Counted from the first letter of the stretch, positions 46,271 through 56,290 are shown. The stretch: DNA of 64,000 bases from Velthaea sp965214335 (GCA_965214335.1 CBDCBO010000005.1:1178001-1242000), one strand, 5' to 3'. The notes: generated by a model not told the origin, from the sequence alone. Numbers and translations: made by a program.

Positions 46271-47067
46271 CCGTTCCAATCCTTATGGCAGGCTGTGTTG
46301 GAAGCATACCCTGGGGGCGTTTTACCCAGAGGAAGCATCGGGGTCGCTGAAAATGGGACTTTCGGGAGGGGTATATGTCGCAGCGAAGCCAGCACCGAGC
46401 CGGTGCGTCGCGCCAGCGAGCGAGCTGACAACCGCGCCGTCGCGCGCCGGATATCGGGCCAGGCGAGCCGTGCCGGCACTTCCACGACTCGCTCGCCGCG
46501 GGCCAGGGCCGCCAAGATCAACGCGCAGTTGATCTCGCCGGTGAGGCTGCGCGGATCGACCCGCGCCAGAAAGCCCCGACTATACGCCCGAACCATGCCC
46601 GTATACGTGGCGACGTGCGACCGGGTAACGCTGCGAAAGAATCGGTTAGCGGCGACGCTCAAGGCCAGCCGGGTCGGCGGCACGTTGAAAACCGTCCCAT
46701 TGAGGTGGTACGGCGAGGCGACCGCGATGGCCGCATATTGCGATTTGAGCGTCGCGGCCAGCAAGTCGACGTGCTCGGGTCCATAACTGAGGTCGGCATC
46801 GAGCACGATGATCGACTCACCGGTTGCCGCATACAGGCCGGTTAGCAGCGCCGCGTTGGCGCCGCGGTTCTGTTCGTGCACCAATACCCGAACGTTAGGG
46901 AATTTCTGCGCCGCCGCCCGCAGCCGGTCCCCGGTGCCGTCGTTACTTCCGTCATCGACGAAAATGAACTCGGCATCATCACGGGTCAGGGCGGCGACCG
47001 TAGACTCAACCATTTCGCCTTCATTGTAAAATGGAACGACGATCGACAGCAGCGGCGGAGAACTCAT
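46267..47067 (-). CDS. GT2 glycosyltransferase (polyprenyl-phosphate or DPM1-like)
   Basis: 266 residues, ATG. GT-A domain: LSIVVPFYNEGEMVESTVAAL, FIFVDDGSNDGTGDRL and the DxD-like VLDADLSYGPEHV. The NxGxxxALLTGL loop is also present. No C-terminal membrane helices. This pattern is closest to dolichol/undecaprenyl-phosphate sugar transferases such as DPM1/ArnC, but these are only broad relatives. First gene of the amino-sugar operon, divergent from the str operon. Confidence 0.88.
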   Translation of the reverse strand: MSSPPLLSIVVPFYNEGEMVESTVAALTRDDAEFIFVDDGSNDGTGDRLRAAAQKFPNVRVLVHEQNRGANAALLTGLYAATGESIIVLDADLSYGPEHVDLLAATLKSQYAAIAVASPYHLNGTVFNVPPTRLALSVAANRFFRSVTRSHVATYTGMVRAYSRGFLARVDPRSLTGEINCALILAALARGERVVEVPARLAWPDIRRATARLSARSLARRTGSVLASLRHIPLPKVPFSATPMLPLGKTPPGYASNTACHKDWNG

Positions 47068-47193
47068 GCGTTGCGCTTACCCCTGTGCGCGACGGGTTGC
47101 CAGGACCGAAGGTCCCGTCGGTGAGTACTTGTATACGTAGCACGAGCCGGCCGCCGTCCCTGCCGCGAAATGACGCCTTGACGTGCTCCTGCG

Positions 47194-47222
47194 TTGACGC
47201 GGGTGAGCCGCCTTGCTATAAT
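47194..47222 (+). promoter_or_regulatory. Consensus housekeeping promoter of the str operon
   Basis: TTGACG (47194-47199), a 17-base spacer and a perfect TATAAT (47217-47222). The expected start of transcription near 47229 gives a leader of about 50 bases before rpsL. Confidence 0.9.
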
Positions 47223-47280
47223 CCGGGGGTTCCGGCCCACCGACGGTGCGGCCATCTTTGTATGTGTCAAGGGGACAAGA

Positions 47281-47721
47281 GTGCCAACGATTAGCCAGCT
47301 GGTCCGTAAGGGCCGCGAAAAGCAGCAAAAAAAGGTGAAGACCCCGGCGTTCCGTGTCGTTCAGACCGGACCGAAGCCGGGTCATCCCGACCTGCCGCTG
47401 CGTTCGTTCGAGGTGGCTGGCAATCCCCAGCGCCGCGGCGTCTGCACGCAAGTCAAGACGATTACCCCCAAGAAGCCAAACTCGGCACTGCGGAAAGTTG
47501 CCCGCGTCCGGCTCACCAACGGTGAAGAGGTCACGGCCTATATTCCTGGTATCGGTCACAATCTGCAAGAACACTCAGTGGTTCTGATCCGCGGCGGTCG
47601 TGTCAAGGATCTCCCGGGCGTTCGCTACCATATCATCCGAGGAACGCTCGATACGTCGGGTGCCGCGAATCGCAAGCAAGGCCGGTCGAAATACGGCGCT
47701 AAGCGCAACGCGAAGAAGTAA
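47281..47721 (+). CDS. rpsL: Ribosomal protein S12 with an N-terminal-region insertion
   Basis: 146 residues from the GTG at 47281, preceded by AAGGGG. The conserved decoding-site segments are intact: TPKKPNSALRK (62-72, streptomycin-site Lys) and GHNLQEHSVVLIRGGRVKDLPG. Most bacterial S12 proteins have about 124-135 residues. Here about 21 extra residues (roughly 25-45, Pro/Gly/Val-rich: FRVVQTGPKPG then HPDLPLRSFEV) sit between the basic N-terminal tail and the RRGVCT strand. First gene of the str operon; rpsG follows after 17 bases. Confidence 0.97.
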   Translation: MPTISQLVRKGREKQQKKVKTPAFRVVQTGPKPGHPDLPLRSFEVAGNPQRRGVCTQVKTITPKKPNSALRKVARVRLTNGEEVTAYIPGIGHNLQEHSVVLIRGGRVKDLPGVRYHIIRGTLDTSGAANRKQGRSKYGAKRNAKK

Positions 47722-47738
47722 GGTTTTAGAAAGAATAT

Positions 47739-48209
47739 ATGCCGCGTAAAGGTCCGGTCGCGAAGCGTCCGATTCTCCCCGATCCGAAGTTCAATTCAAA
47801 AGTGTTGGCGCGCTTCATTAATAAGGTGATGCTGGCCGGCAAGAAGTCGACGGCTGAGAAGATCACCTACGACGCCCTGGCACTCATCGAACAGAAGATC
47901 GGCCGCGATCCGATGGATATCTTCACGCAGGCACTGGGCAACGCAATGCCGCTCGTTGAAGTGCGGCCGCGGCGCGTCGGCGGTGCGACCTATCAGGTGC
48001 CGATGGAAGTTCGGCCGGATCGCCGTCAGGCGATGGCGATGCGCTGGCTCATCAGTTATGCCCGTAAGCGTCCCGGTCGCTCGATGGAAGAAAAACTCGC
48101 TGCTGAACTCATTGATGCTGCCAACAACCTCGGCATGTCGATCAAGAAGCGCGAAGACACGCACAAGATGGCTGAGGCCAACAAAGCTTTCGCCCACTAC
48201 CGCTGGTAA
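47739..48209 (+). CDS. rpsG: Ribosomal protein S7
   Basis: 156 residues, normal length. Typical S7 sequence: PRKGPVAKRPILPDPKFNS at the start, VEVRPRRVGGATYQVP in the middle and the C-terminal KMAEANKAFAHYRW. It nucleates assembly of the 30S head by binding the 3' domain of 16S rRNA. Second gene of the str operon. Confidence 0.98.
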   Translation: MPRKGPVAKRPILPDPKFNSKVLARFINKVMLAGKKSTAEKITYDALALIEQKIGRDPMDIFTQALGNAMPLVEVRPRRVGGATYQVPMEVRPDRRQAMAMRWLISYARKRPGRSMEEKLAAELIDAANNLGMSIKKREDTHKMAEANKAFAHYRW

Positions 48210-48214
48210 TACTC

Positions 48215-50317
48215 ATGGCAACGATTCGCGAATACCCGCTCGAACATACCCGGAACATCGGCATTGCCGCTCACATCGACGCCGGCAAAACGACCGCGAC
48301 CGAACGTATTCTTTTTTATACCGGGCGGACGCATAAGATCGGCGAAGTCCACGACGGCGCTGCCACCATGGACTGGATGGTTCAGGAGCAGGAACGCGGC
48401 ATTACGATCACGTCGGCGGCCACGGCGTGCACCTGGCGGGACACGCGTATCAATATTATTGATACGCCTGGCCACGTGGACTTCACGGTCGAGGTCGAGC
48501 GGTCGTTGCGAGTACTCGATGGACTCGTTGCCTTGTTCGACTCGGTGGCGGCGGTGCAACCGCAATCTGAAACGGTGTGGCGCCAAGCCAATAAATATAA
48601 AGTCCCGCGGATCATCTTCGTCAACAAGATGGACCGGATGGGCGCTGATTTTTACAATTGCGTCGCGAAGATTCGCGAGCGGCTGGGCGCCAAGGCGGTC
48701 CCGATCCAGGTTCCAATCGGCGCTGAAGGCGACTTTTTGGGCGTGGTCGACCTGTTTACCATGAAAAAGATCGTCTACACCGACGACCTGGGTTCGGTCA
48801 TGACGTCGGCTGACGACGTTGACGGCGAGCTCAAGGCGGTAGCGGAGAAATGGCGTCAAGAGCTGATCGAGGCGATCGCCGAACAGGACGACGAGTTGCT
48901 CGAGCTCTTTTTCGACGGCAAAGAAATTCCGGTCGAACGGCTCAAGACGGCCTTGCGCAAAGCGACGATTGCCGGCGACGTATTGCCGATGCTGTGTGGC
49001 TCCGCATTCAAAAATAAGGGCGTTCAACCGCTGCTCGACGCGGTCGTCGACTTTTTGCCGTCGCCGATCGACGCTAAGGCAATTATCGGTACCGATCCGA
49101 AAGACGAGACCAAAAAGCTCACTCGGCTGCCCGACGATAAGCAGCCGTTCGCAGCGCTGGCGTTCAAGATCGCGACCGACCCCTATGGCAATTTAACGTA
49201 TTTCCGCGTCTATTCCGGGGTGCTCGAAAAGGGTTCGTACGTCTACAACGCCCGCAGTGGTCGCAAAGAGCGCATCGGCCGTATCTTGCGCATGCATGCT
49301 AACCATCGCGAAGATATCGATGCGATCGGTGCCGGCGACATTGCAGCGGCGGTCGGCCTGGGTGACACCCGCACGGGCGATACGCTGTGCGATGAGAAGA
49401 ATGTCATTATCTTGGAAAACATCGTTTTCCCGGAACCCGTAATCTCACAAGCGATCGAGCCCAAGACCAAAGGCGATCAGGACAAATTGGGCACGGCGTT
49501 ATCGCGGTTGGCTCAGGAAGATCCGACGTTTCGCATGCGCACGGATGAAGAAACGCAGCAGACCATCATCGCCGGAATGGGTGAACTGCATCTCGAGATC
49601 ATCCTGGATCGCCTCAAACGCGAGTTCAAGGTCGAAGCCAACGTCGGCAAACCGCAGGTGGCATACAAAGAAGCGATCACGCGGATGGTTGAGAAGCAAG
49701 GTAAGTTCGTTCGCCAGTCGGGTGGTAAAGGTCAATACGGCGATGTGATCATTCGGCTCGAGCCGGGCGAACCGGGTACGGGCTATGTGTTCGAGTCCAA
49801 GATTGTCGGCGGCTCGATCCCCAAAGAGTTCGTCAAGCCGGTCGGCGAAGGGATTCGTGAAGCGTCGCAGAGCGGAGTCCTCGCCGGTTATCCGGTACTG
49901 GACTTCAAGGCGACGTTGCTCGACGGCAGTTACCACGATGTCGATTCATCCGAAATGGCGTTCAAAATTGCCGGATCGATGGCATTTAAAGAAGCCAATA
50001 GAGCGGCGGGTCCGATCATCAAAGAACCGATTATGTCGGTTGAGGTCACGACGCCCAAAGACTATATTGGAGAAATCATCGGCGATCTCAATAGCCGCCG
50101 TGGGATGATTCAAGGTACGGAGGACGCACCGGGCAGCGCGCAAGTAATTAAAGCCAACGTGCCGCTTTCAGAGATGTTCGGCTACGCGACCGATATGCGT
50201 TCGAAGACCCAGGGCCGGGCCACGTACACGATGGAGTTCTCGCACTACGAAAAAGCTCCGAAATCTGTGGAAGAAGAGATTATTGCGAAGGCCTCCGGCA
50301 AGAAGCCGGCGGCCTGA
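48215..50317 (+). CDS. fusA: Elongation factor G
   Basis: 700 residues, full length. G-domain motifs: AHIDAGKTT (19-27), RGITITSAA in switch I/II, DTPGHVDFT and NKMDRMGADF. Domains II-V follow, with the domain IV active loop (YGDVIIRLEPG nearby) and a C-terminus ending SVEEEIIAKASGKKPAA. It drives translocation on the ribosome. Six bases after rpsG; a 180-base gap with two hairpins separates it from tuf. Confidence 0.98.
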   Translation: MATIREYPLEHTRNIGIAAHIDAGKTTATERILFYTGRTHKIGEVHDGAATMDWMVQEQERGITITSAATACTWRDTRINIIDTPGHVDFTVEVERSLRVLDGLVALFDSVAAVQPQSETVWRQANKYKVPRIIFVNKMDRMGADFYNCVAKIRERLGAKAVPIQVPIGAEGDFLGVVDLFTMKKIVYTDDLGSVMTSADDVDGELKAVAEKWRQELIEAIAEQDDELLELFFDGKEIPVERLKTALRKATIAGDVLPMLCGSAFKNKGVQPLLDAVVDFLPSPIDAKAIIGTDPKDETKKLTRLPDDKQPFAALAFKIATDPYGNLTYFRVYSGVLEKGSYVYNARSGRKERIGRILRMHANHREDIDAIGAGDIAAAVGLGDTRTGDTLCDEKNVIILENIVFPEPVISQAIEPKTKGDQDKLGTALSRLAQEDPTFRMRTDEETQQTIIAGMGELHLEIILDRLKREFKVEANVGKPQVAYKEAITRMVEKQGKFVRQSGGKGQYGDVIIRLEPGEPGTGYVFESKIVGGSIPKEFVKPVGEGIREASQSGVLAGYPVLDFKATLLDGSYHDVDSSEMAFKIAGSMAFKEANRAAGPIIKEPIMSVEVTTPKDYIGEIIGDLNSRRGMIQGTEDAPGSAQVIKANVPLSEMFGYATDMRSKTQGRATYTMEFSHYEKAPKSVEEEIIAKASGKKPAA

Positions 50318-50342
50318 TAGAGCGAGCGAAGTACAACTGAAT

Positions 50343-50398
50343 CCGCGCGGGCCGCAAGTGCCCGCGCGGGCCGAATCACCTCCGGTGCGGTGATTCGG
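50343..50398 (+). promoter_or_regulatory. Two consecutive perfect hairpins between fusA and tuf
   Basis: Stem 1: CCGCGCGGGC (50343-50352) with GCCCGCGCGG (50360-50369), 7-base loop. Stem 2: CCGAATCACC (50371-50380) with GGTGATTCGG (50389-50398), 8-base loop. No clear T-run follows, so they are more likely attenuating or mRNA-processing elements than a full terminator. They could set the ratio of tuf to fusA expression. Confidence 0.7.
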
Positions 50399-50496
50399 GC
50401 GATGATTTTGGAGCCGTGCGATGAACGCCGGTCCGGACAGCACTACACATATCCGTACCAATCCGGTGAATGTAAGGAAGTAAACGAGCAACTATC

Positions 50497-51699
<1,203 letters not shown>

Positions 51700-51780
51700 C
51701 GCCGTTTACGGCAGCTCTGCCCGGACTCCGTCGAACGCTTTCAGAGCGAACACCCAATACGAGATAGGACACTCTCTACC

Positions 51781-52089
51781 ATGGCCAAGCAAAAAATTCG
51801 AATTCGCCTGAAAGCATACGACCATCGCGTGCTCGATCAGTCCGCCGAACGGATCGTTGATACGGCGAAGCGGACGGGTGCGTTCGTCAGCGGCCCGGTC
51901 CCGTTGCCGACGGAAATTAATCGCGTATGCGTTTTGCGTTCGCCGCACGTCGATAAGAAGAGTCGCGAGCATTTCGAGATGCGCACGCACAAGCGCCTCA
52001 TCGACATCCTGCAAGCCTCGCCGAAAACGATGGATGCGCTCATGCATCTCGATCTGCCGGCGGGCGTCGACATCGAACTCAAAGCCTAA
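51781..52089 (+). CDS. rpsJ: Ribosomal protein S10
   Basis: 102 residues, normal length: KQKIRIRLKAYDHRVLDQS, the GPVPLPTEINRVCVLRSPHVDKKSREHFEMRTHKR region (in parts) and LDLPAGVDIELKA. Usually the first gene of the S10 operon; here it is the last gene of the str operon and is followed at once by a strong terminator. S10 also works in transcription antitermination as NusE. Confidence 0.98.
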   Translation: MAKQKIRIRLKAYDHRVLDQSAERIVDTAKRTGAFVSGPVPLPTEINRVCVLRSPHVDKKSREHFEMRTHKRLIDILQASPKTMDALMHLDLPAGVDIELKA

Positions 52090-52113
52090 GACGATCGGGC
52101 GACATGCTGAGAG

Positions 52114-52138
52114 GGCCGGTCAGCACCGGCCTTTTTTT
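52114..52138 (+). terminator. Strong intrinsic terminator after rpsJ
   Basis: GGCCGGT (52114-52120) pairs with ACCGGCC (52125-52131) around a CAGC loop, followed directly by seven T. It begins 24 bases after the rpsJ stop and closes the str-rpsJ transcript. Confidence 0.95.
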
Positions 52139-52248
52139 GTTGTCTCCCGTCCAATCGGCAAGCGGAGCGCGCCTTGCTCGGCGTTCGATTACGGACGTAC
52201 GGGACGGTGCGGCAGGTTGCGTCTACCGCATCGCGGGAATTGGCGCTG

Positions 52249-52965
52249 ATGACCAGCGACCTCCCTTTTTACGTTCAAGTCGCCGATCAGCTCGAAGAAC
52301 GAATTGCCGCGCTCGCAGCGGGTGAGCCGATGCCCTCCGAGCACGAACTAGCGCGCGACCACGAGATTAATCGGCTCACCGCTCGTGCGGCGCTCGAAGA
52401 ATTACAGCGCCGGTATTTGGTCCGGCGCCAACAAGGTCGTCGGACGGTCGTTGCCCGGCGGATCGAATACCGCCTCGATGCCAAGGGCGTACCCGGCTGG
52501 ACGAAAACCGTTGCGAAAAGCGGTGCGGTACCCCGAACCGAAGTCGACAGCATCCGGCTGCGTCAGCCGCCGGCGGATATTCGGGCGCTTCTCAAACTCG
52601 CGAAAAAGGCGCCTGCCGTCTATCTAGGCCGGCGCCGTTTCGTCGATGATGAACTCGCGGCATATTCGGCATCGTGGCTCAATCCGCTATTCGTGCCCGA
52701 TTTCGAAGCCCGTTTGAGTGCGGCAGGAACGTTGAATGCGGCGCTACGGCGGTACGATTTAAAGCCTAAGCGTGGCTTCTTGCGTTGTCAACTTGCCGTC
52801 GCGCCACCAGATTTAGCCGAGCGCTTCGAGTCGCACGACCGTCCGCTGGTGTTCGATGTGACTACCCACTTGTTGACCGGGAAGCGCCATTTGGGTAGCA
52901 CCACGACGTGGTTACGTGCCGATATGTTTAATGTCGTTTTCGAGATGAAGAACGCGGGTGCTTAG
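52249..52965 (+). CDS. GntR/HutC-family transcriptional regulator
   Basis: 238 residues from the ATG at 52249 (the frame is open to 52174). Winged-helix domain at about 5-70: LPFYVQVADQLEERIAAL, MPSEHELARDHEINRLTARAALEEL and LVRRQQGRRTVV. The C-terminal part (about 85-235) is a UTRA ligand-binding domain (RFVDDELAAYSASWLNP, LVFDVTTHLLTG). It overlaps the acyl-CoA dehydrogenase gene by 8 bases and probably controls that operon in response to an organic acid or CoA ester. Confidence 0.88.
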   Translation: MTSDLPFYVQVADQLEERIAALAAGEPMPSEHELARDHEINRLTARAALEELQRRYLVRRQQGRRTVVARRIEYRLDAKGVPGWTKTVAKSGAVPRTEVDSIRLRQPPADIRALLKLAKKAPAVYLGRRRFVDDELAAYSASWLNPLFVPDFEARLSAAGTLNAALRRYDLKPKRGFLRCQLAVAPPDLAERFESHDRPLVFDVTTHLLTGKRHLGSTTTWLRADMFNVVFEMKNAGA

Positions 52966-54163
52966 CCACCGGAGCGCCGAACCGCTCGCTGCGGCTGCAC
53001 GATTCCGCTGGGAAGACCCGCTAGCGTTCGAGGCTGAACTCGACCCGCAGGAGCGCATGGTTCAGGATAGCGCGCGTGAATACGCCCGCTCGAAGTTACT
53101 GCCGCGGATTCGCGAAGCCCACCGTGACGAACATTTCGACCCAGCAATTTATCGCGAGATGGGTCAGCTCGGCTTTCTTGGTTCGACGCTGCACGGCTAC
53201 GGTTGTGCCGGCGTAAATGACGTTGCGTACGGCCTCATTGCGCGCGAGATCGAGCGCGTTGACTCCGGATACCGTTCGGCGTTGTCGGTGCAATCATCGC
53301 TCGTCATGTATCCGATCTATACGTATGGTAACGCGGTCCAGCGCGAGCGGTTTCTGCCGCGGCTCGCGACAGGTGAATCGATCGGTTGTTTCGGATTGAC
53401 CGAGCCGGATTCGGGATCCGATCCGGCGAGCATGCACGCGCGCGCGCGTAAAGTCGATGGCGGTTTCTGTCTGACGGGCACCAAGACGTGGATCACCAAC
53501 TCACCGATCGCCGATATTTTCGTGGTTTGGGCGAAGGATGACGACGCGATAATCCGTGGCTTCGTGCTCGAACGCGGTATGCCGGGCTTGTCGACACCAG
53601 CGATCACCGGAAAGTGGAGCTTGCGCGCGTCGAGCACCGGTATGATCGTGATGGATAACGTCTATGTGCCCGCGGACGGTCTGCTCGCGGGCGCACACGG
53701 TTTGAGTGGGCCGTTCGGCTGCCTCAATAAAGCTCGTTACGGCATTGCTTGGGGAGCCTTGGGGGCGGCCGAGTTTTGCTGGCACGCGGCGCGTTCCTAT
53801 ACGCTTGAACGCGTTCAATTCGGACGGCCGTTAGCGGCAACACAGCTCGTGCAACTTAAATTAGCCGATATGCAAACCGAAATCACGCTGGCGCTTCATG
53901 CCGTCCTGCGGCTTGGCCGATTGATGGAAGCGCGCACCTCCACACCCGAGATGGTGTCGTTGCTCAAGCGAAATTCATGCGGTAAGGCATTGCAGATCGC
54001 GCGCGTTGCACGCGATATGCACGGTGCAAACGGCATTTCCGACGAGTATCATGTCATTCGTCACGTGCTCAATCTCGAAGCGGTGAATACCTACGAGGGA
54101 ACACACGACATTCACGGACTGATTCTGGGGCGCGCGCAAACCGGACTGCAAGCATTCAATTAG
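52958..54163 (+). CDS. gcdH: Glutaryl-CoA dehydrogenase
   Basis: 401 residues, GTG start. It follows mitochondrial/bacterial GcdH closely: YRSALSVQSSLVMYPIYTYG (substrate Arg), FGLTEPDSGSDPASM, KTWITNSPIADIFVVWA, GPFGCLNKARYGIAWGALGA, and NTYEGTHDIHGLILGRAQTG with the catalytic Glu in YEGT. The FAD enzyme oxidises and decarboxylates glutaryl-CoA to crotonyl-CoA in lysine and tryptophan breakdown. It is linked to the GntR regulator before it and the SRPBCC gene after it. Confidence 0.95.
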   Translation: MLSHRSAEPLAAAARFRWEDPLAFEAELDPQERMVQDSAREYARSKLLPRIREAHRDEHFDPAIYREMGQLGFLGSTLHGYGCAGVNDVAYGLIAREIERVDSGYRSALSVQSSLVMYPIYTYGNAVQRERFLPRLATGESIGCFGLTEPDSGSDPASMHARARKVDGGFCLTGTKTWITNSPIADIFVVWAKDDDAIIRGFVLERGMPGLSTPAITGKWSLRASSTGMIVMDNVYVPADGLLAGAHGLSGPFGCLNKARYGIAWGALGAAEFCWHAARSYTLERVQFGRPLAATQLVQLKLADMQTEITLALHAVLRLGRLMEARTSTPEMVSLLKRNSCGKALQIARVARDMHGANGISDEYHVIRHVLNLEAVNTYEGTHDIHGLILGRAQTGLQAFN

Positions 54164-54643
54164 GTGACGGTGGCGCTCACAACGGGGCCGTTTTCACTTG
54201 CTGACGAAACGCGCGACATGCCCACCCCAATTGAGGTCAGTTATTCGCGCGTCTTCAGCGGGACCGCCCGTCGAATTTATCAATTGTTGAGCGAAATGGG
54301 GACCTCCGGTGACGTGATTTGGCCGTTCGCCGCGCAGCCGTTCATGCGCACGTCCGGCCCGCTAACGGTTGGGACCACCGAGGAATGGCATATTGGGATG
54401 CATTCAACCCTCGCGGAGGTGGTTCCCGAAGAGCGAATCGTGTGGCGTATCGAAAACGACGGCGTCACCGGCACGCATGGATTCTTCTTGACGCATGACG
54501 GCAAGAAGACGATCGTTACGCATACGACCGTGGCGGAATTATCCGATACTGACGGGCGCATGTTCTGGAAACGCATGCAGGACGCTCACGAACGCGCGAT
54601 AAGCGGCCTCTTCGACAAACTGGCGCGCGTCTTAAAGCGCTAA
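54164..54643 (+). CDS. SRPBCC (START-like) family protein
   Basis: 159 residues from a GTG directly after the gcdH stop; an ATG at 54218 may be the true start (MPTPIEVSYSRVF). The helix-grip pattern is visible: a first strand SYSRVFSGTARRIYQLLSE, the WPFAAQPFMRTSGPLTVGTTEEWH segment, strands ending GTHGFFLTHDGKK and a long C-terminal helix (GRMFWKRMQDAHERAISGLFDKLA). Such proteins bind hydrophobic ligands. Its job in this operon is unknown. Confidence 0.75.
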   Translation: MTVALTTGPFSLADETRDMPTPIEVSYSRVFSGTARRIYQLLSEMGTSGDVIWPFAAQPFMRTSGPLTVGTTEEWHIGMHSTLAEVVPEERIVWRIENDGVTGTHGFFLTHDGKKTIVTHTTVAELSDTDGRMFWKRMQDAHERAISGLFDKLARVLKR

Positions 54644-54682
54644 ACATGTCGGCTTGGCCGACACGCGACGATGACCGCTTGG

Positions 54683-54971
54683 GCACCGCCCAAAGAACCA
54701 CTTCGGGCACGGCCCCAAACCACTTTAAGCGCGGCCCAGAACGTGACTTGGGCGCCACCCAGAGCCGCTTGGGCACGGCCCGAATCACTTCGGGCGCGGC
54801 TCAAGACCGATTGCGGCGCGGCCTAAAACCACTGCGGGCACGGCCCCGAGCCACTTTGGGCGCGGCCCAGAACGTGACTTGGGCGCGGCCCAGAACCACT
54901 TTGAGGTTCGGCCCAGAACGTGAATTGGGCACGGCCCCGAACGACTTTGGCGCGACCCAGAATGCGAATTG
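54683..54971. repeat. Degenerate tandem array of short palindromes, about 13 units
   Basis: Units of 21-24 bases follow a consensus close to GCRCGGCCCAGAACCACTTTGG. Each unit junction forms a small palindrome of the form TTGGGC-NCG-GCCCA. One 26-base stretch (starting at 54729) recurs exactly at 54860. Unit length is not a multiple of three and the frame drifts, so the open frame across it (54646-54993) is not a protein gene. The A/G-rich remainder up to 55203 holds no recognised gene and should contain the promoter of the aldo/keto reductase gene. Confidence 0.85.
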
Positions 54972-55203
54972 CACGCGCGCAGCGGCCGGCTAAGCCGGCG
55001 CCTCATGATAAGTGGCTCGAGGGCCCAAGCAAAATACGTTGTGCGCGATCGAACCATGAAATTCGGCGGGCTTAGCCGACGCCGGGTCACACGCAGCTTA
55101 GGCGAGCCCGCAGCGAACGCGTGCAACGAAGGCGAACTTGTCGACCAGCGTCGGGTTGAAACCAGAGTGAATCCGTACAATTCCCGTTCGGTTTGTTCGC
55201 AAC

Positions 55204-56190
55204 ATGAAGCATCGTGTTTTAGGTCGCAGCGGGGCGCAGATCTCCGCAATGGGCCTTGGCTGCATGGGAATGTCCGAGTTCTACGGGGTGACCGATGATG
55301 CCGAATCGACGCGCACGATTCATCGAGCATTGGAACTAGGAATCAACTTTTTCGATACGGCCGATATGTACGGACCCTATACGAACGAGGAGCTCGTCGG
55401 CCGCGCTCTACGCGATCGACGCGACGCTGCATTCATCGCAACGAAATTCGGCAACGTGCGCGATCCGCACGATCCGACGAAGCGTCGTGTCAACGGCCAG
55501 CCCGCGTACGTGCGTTCGTCATGTGAAGGCTCGCTCAAGCGCCTGGGCGTGGAGACGATCGACCTGTATTATCAACATCGCGTCGACAATGACACGCCGA
55601 TTGAGGAAACCGTCGGCGCGATGGCCGAACTGGTCACCGCGGGGAAGGTTCGCTACCTTGGGTTGTCCGAGGCGAGCGCGGCAACGATTCGCCGGGCTGC
55701 GAGCGTCCATCCGATCGCCGCGTTGCAGACGGAGTATTCTCTTTTTAGCCGCGATATCGAAGACGATGGTATTTTAGCAACCGTTCGCGAACTCGGCATC
55801 GCCTTGGTTCCGTACAGCCCGCTCGGCCGAGGGTTTTTGAGCGGCACGATTCGCTCCCTCGATGACCTTGCGGCCGATGATTTTCGGCGTATTTCGCCGC
55901 GGTTCCAAGGCCCGAACTTCGCGCGCAATCTCGAACTTGCCGATGCCGTACGAACGATCGCTACCGAGTTCGGCGCGACGCCGTCACAGATTGCGCTGGC
56001 TTGGGTCCTGGCGCAGGGCACCGATGTCATTCCGATTCCCGGCACCAAGCGGGTCGCGCGCCTCGAAGAGAATGCTCGCGCTTGCGAGATCGAATTGTCG
56101 CCCGAGCAATTACGCCGCATTGAAGCCGTTGCCCCCAAGCATGCGGTGGCCGGCGAACGCTACGCCGACATGACGATGGTGAATCGGTGA
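55204..56190 (+). CDS. Aldo/keto reductase
   Basis: 328 residues. The catalytic tetrad is in place: Asp in FFDTADMYG, Tyr in the same motif, Lys in IATKFG and His in YYQHRVD. NADPH-binding segments IPGTKRVARLEENARA close the barrel. GLGCMGMSEFYG at the start is typical of the AKR13-like (YajO/pyridoxal-reductase-like) group. It reduces aldehydes or ketones; the substrate is unknown. It stands between the repeat array and the NAD genes. Confidence 0.93.
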   Translation: MKHRVLGRSGAQISAMGLGCMGMSEFYGVTDDAESTRTIHRALELGINFFDTADMYGPYTNEELVGRALRDRRDAAFIATKFGNVRDPHDPTKRRVNGQPAYVRSSCEGSLKRLGVETIDLYYQHRVDNDTPIEETVGAMAELVTAGKVRYLGLSEASAATIRRAASVHPIAALQTEYSLFSRDIEDDGILATVRELGIALVPYSPLGRGFLSGTIRSLDDLAADDFRRISPRFQGPNFARNLELADAVRTIATEFGATPSQIALAWVLAQGTDVIPIPGTKRVARLEENARACEIELSPEQLRRIEAVAPKHAVAGERYADMTMVNR

Positions 56191-56290
56191 TGCAAGCGGC
56201 GGCTCGAGAAACGGCTGACCGATAACGCAACTCCGCACCACCGGCGAGCCGCTCGCCGGTGCGATCGCTTTAGGGCTCGATCCGGTCATC

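Noticed and set aside
54683..54971. CRISPR array
   Set aside because: Units are contiguous and degenerate, with no distinct unique spacers of fixed length and no cas genes in the window.
54646..54993. Open frame across the palindromic array, possible repeat protein
   Set aside because: Repeat units of 21-24 bases do not keep the reading frame, the encoded peptide has no stable repeat, and there is no ribosome binding site.
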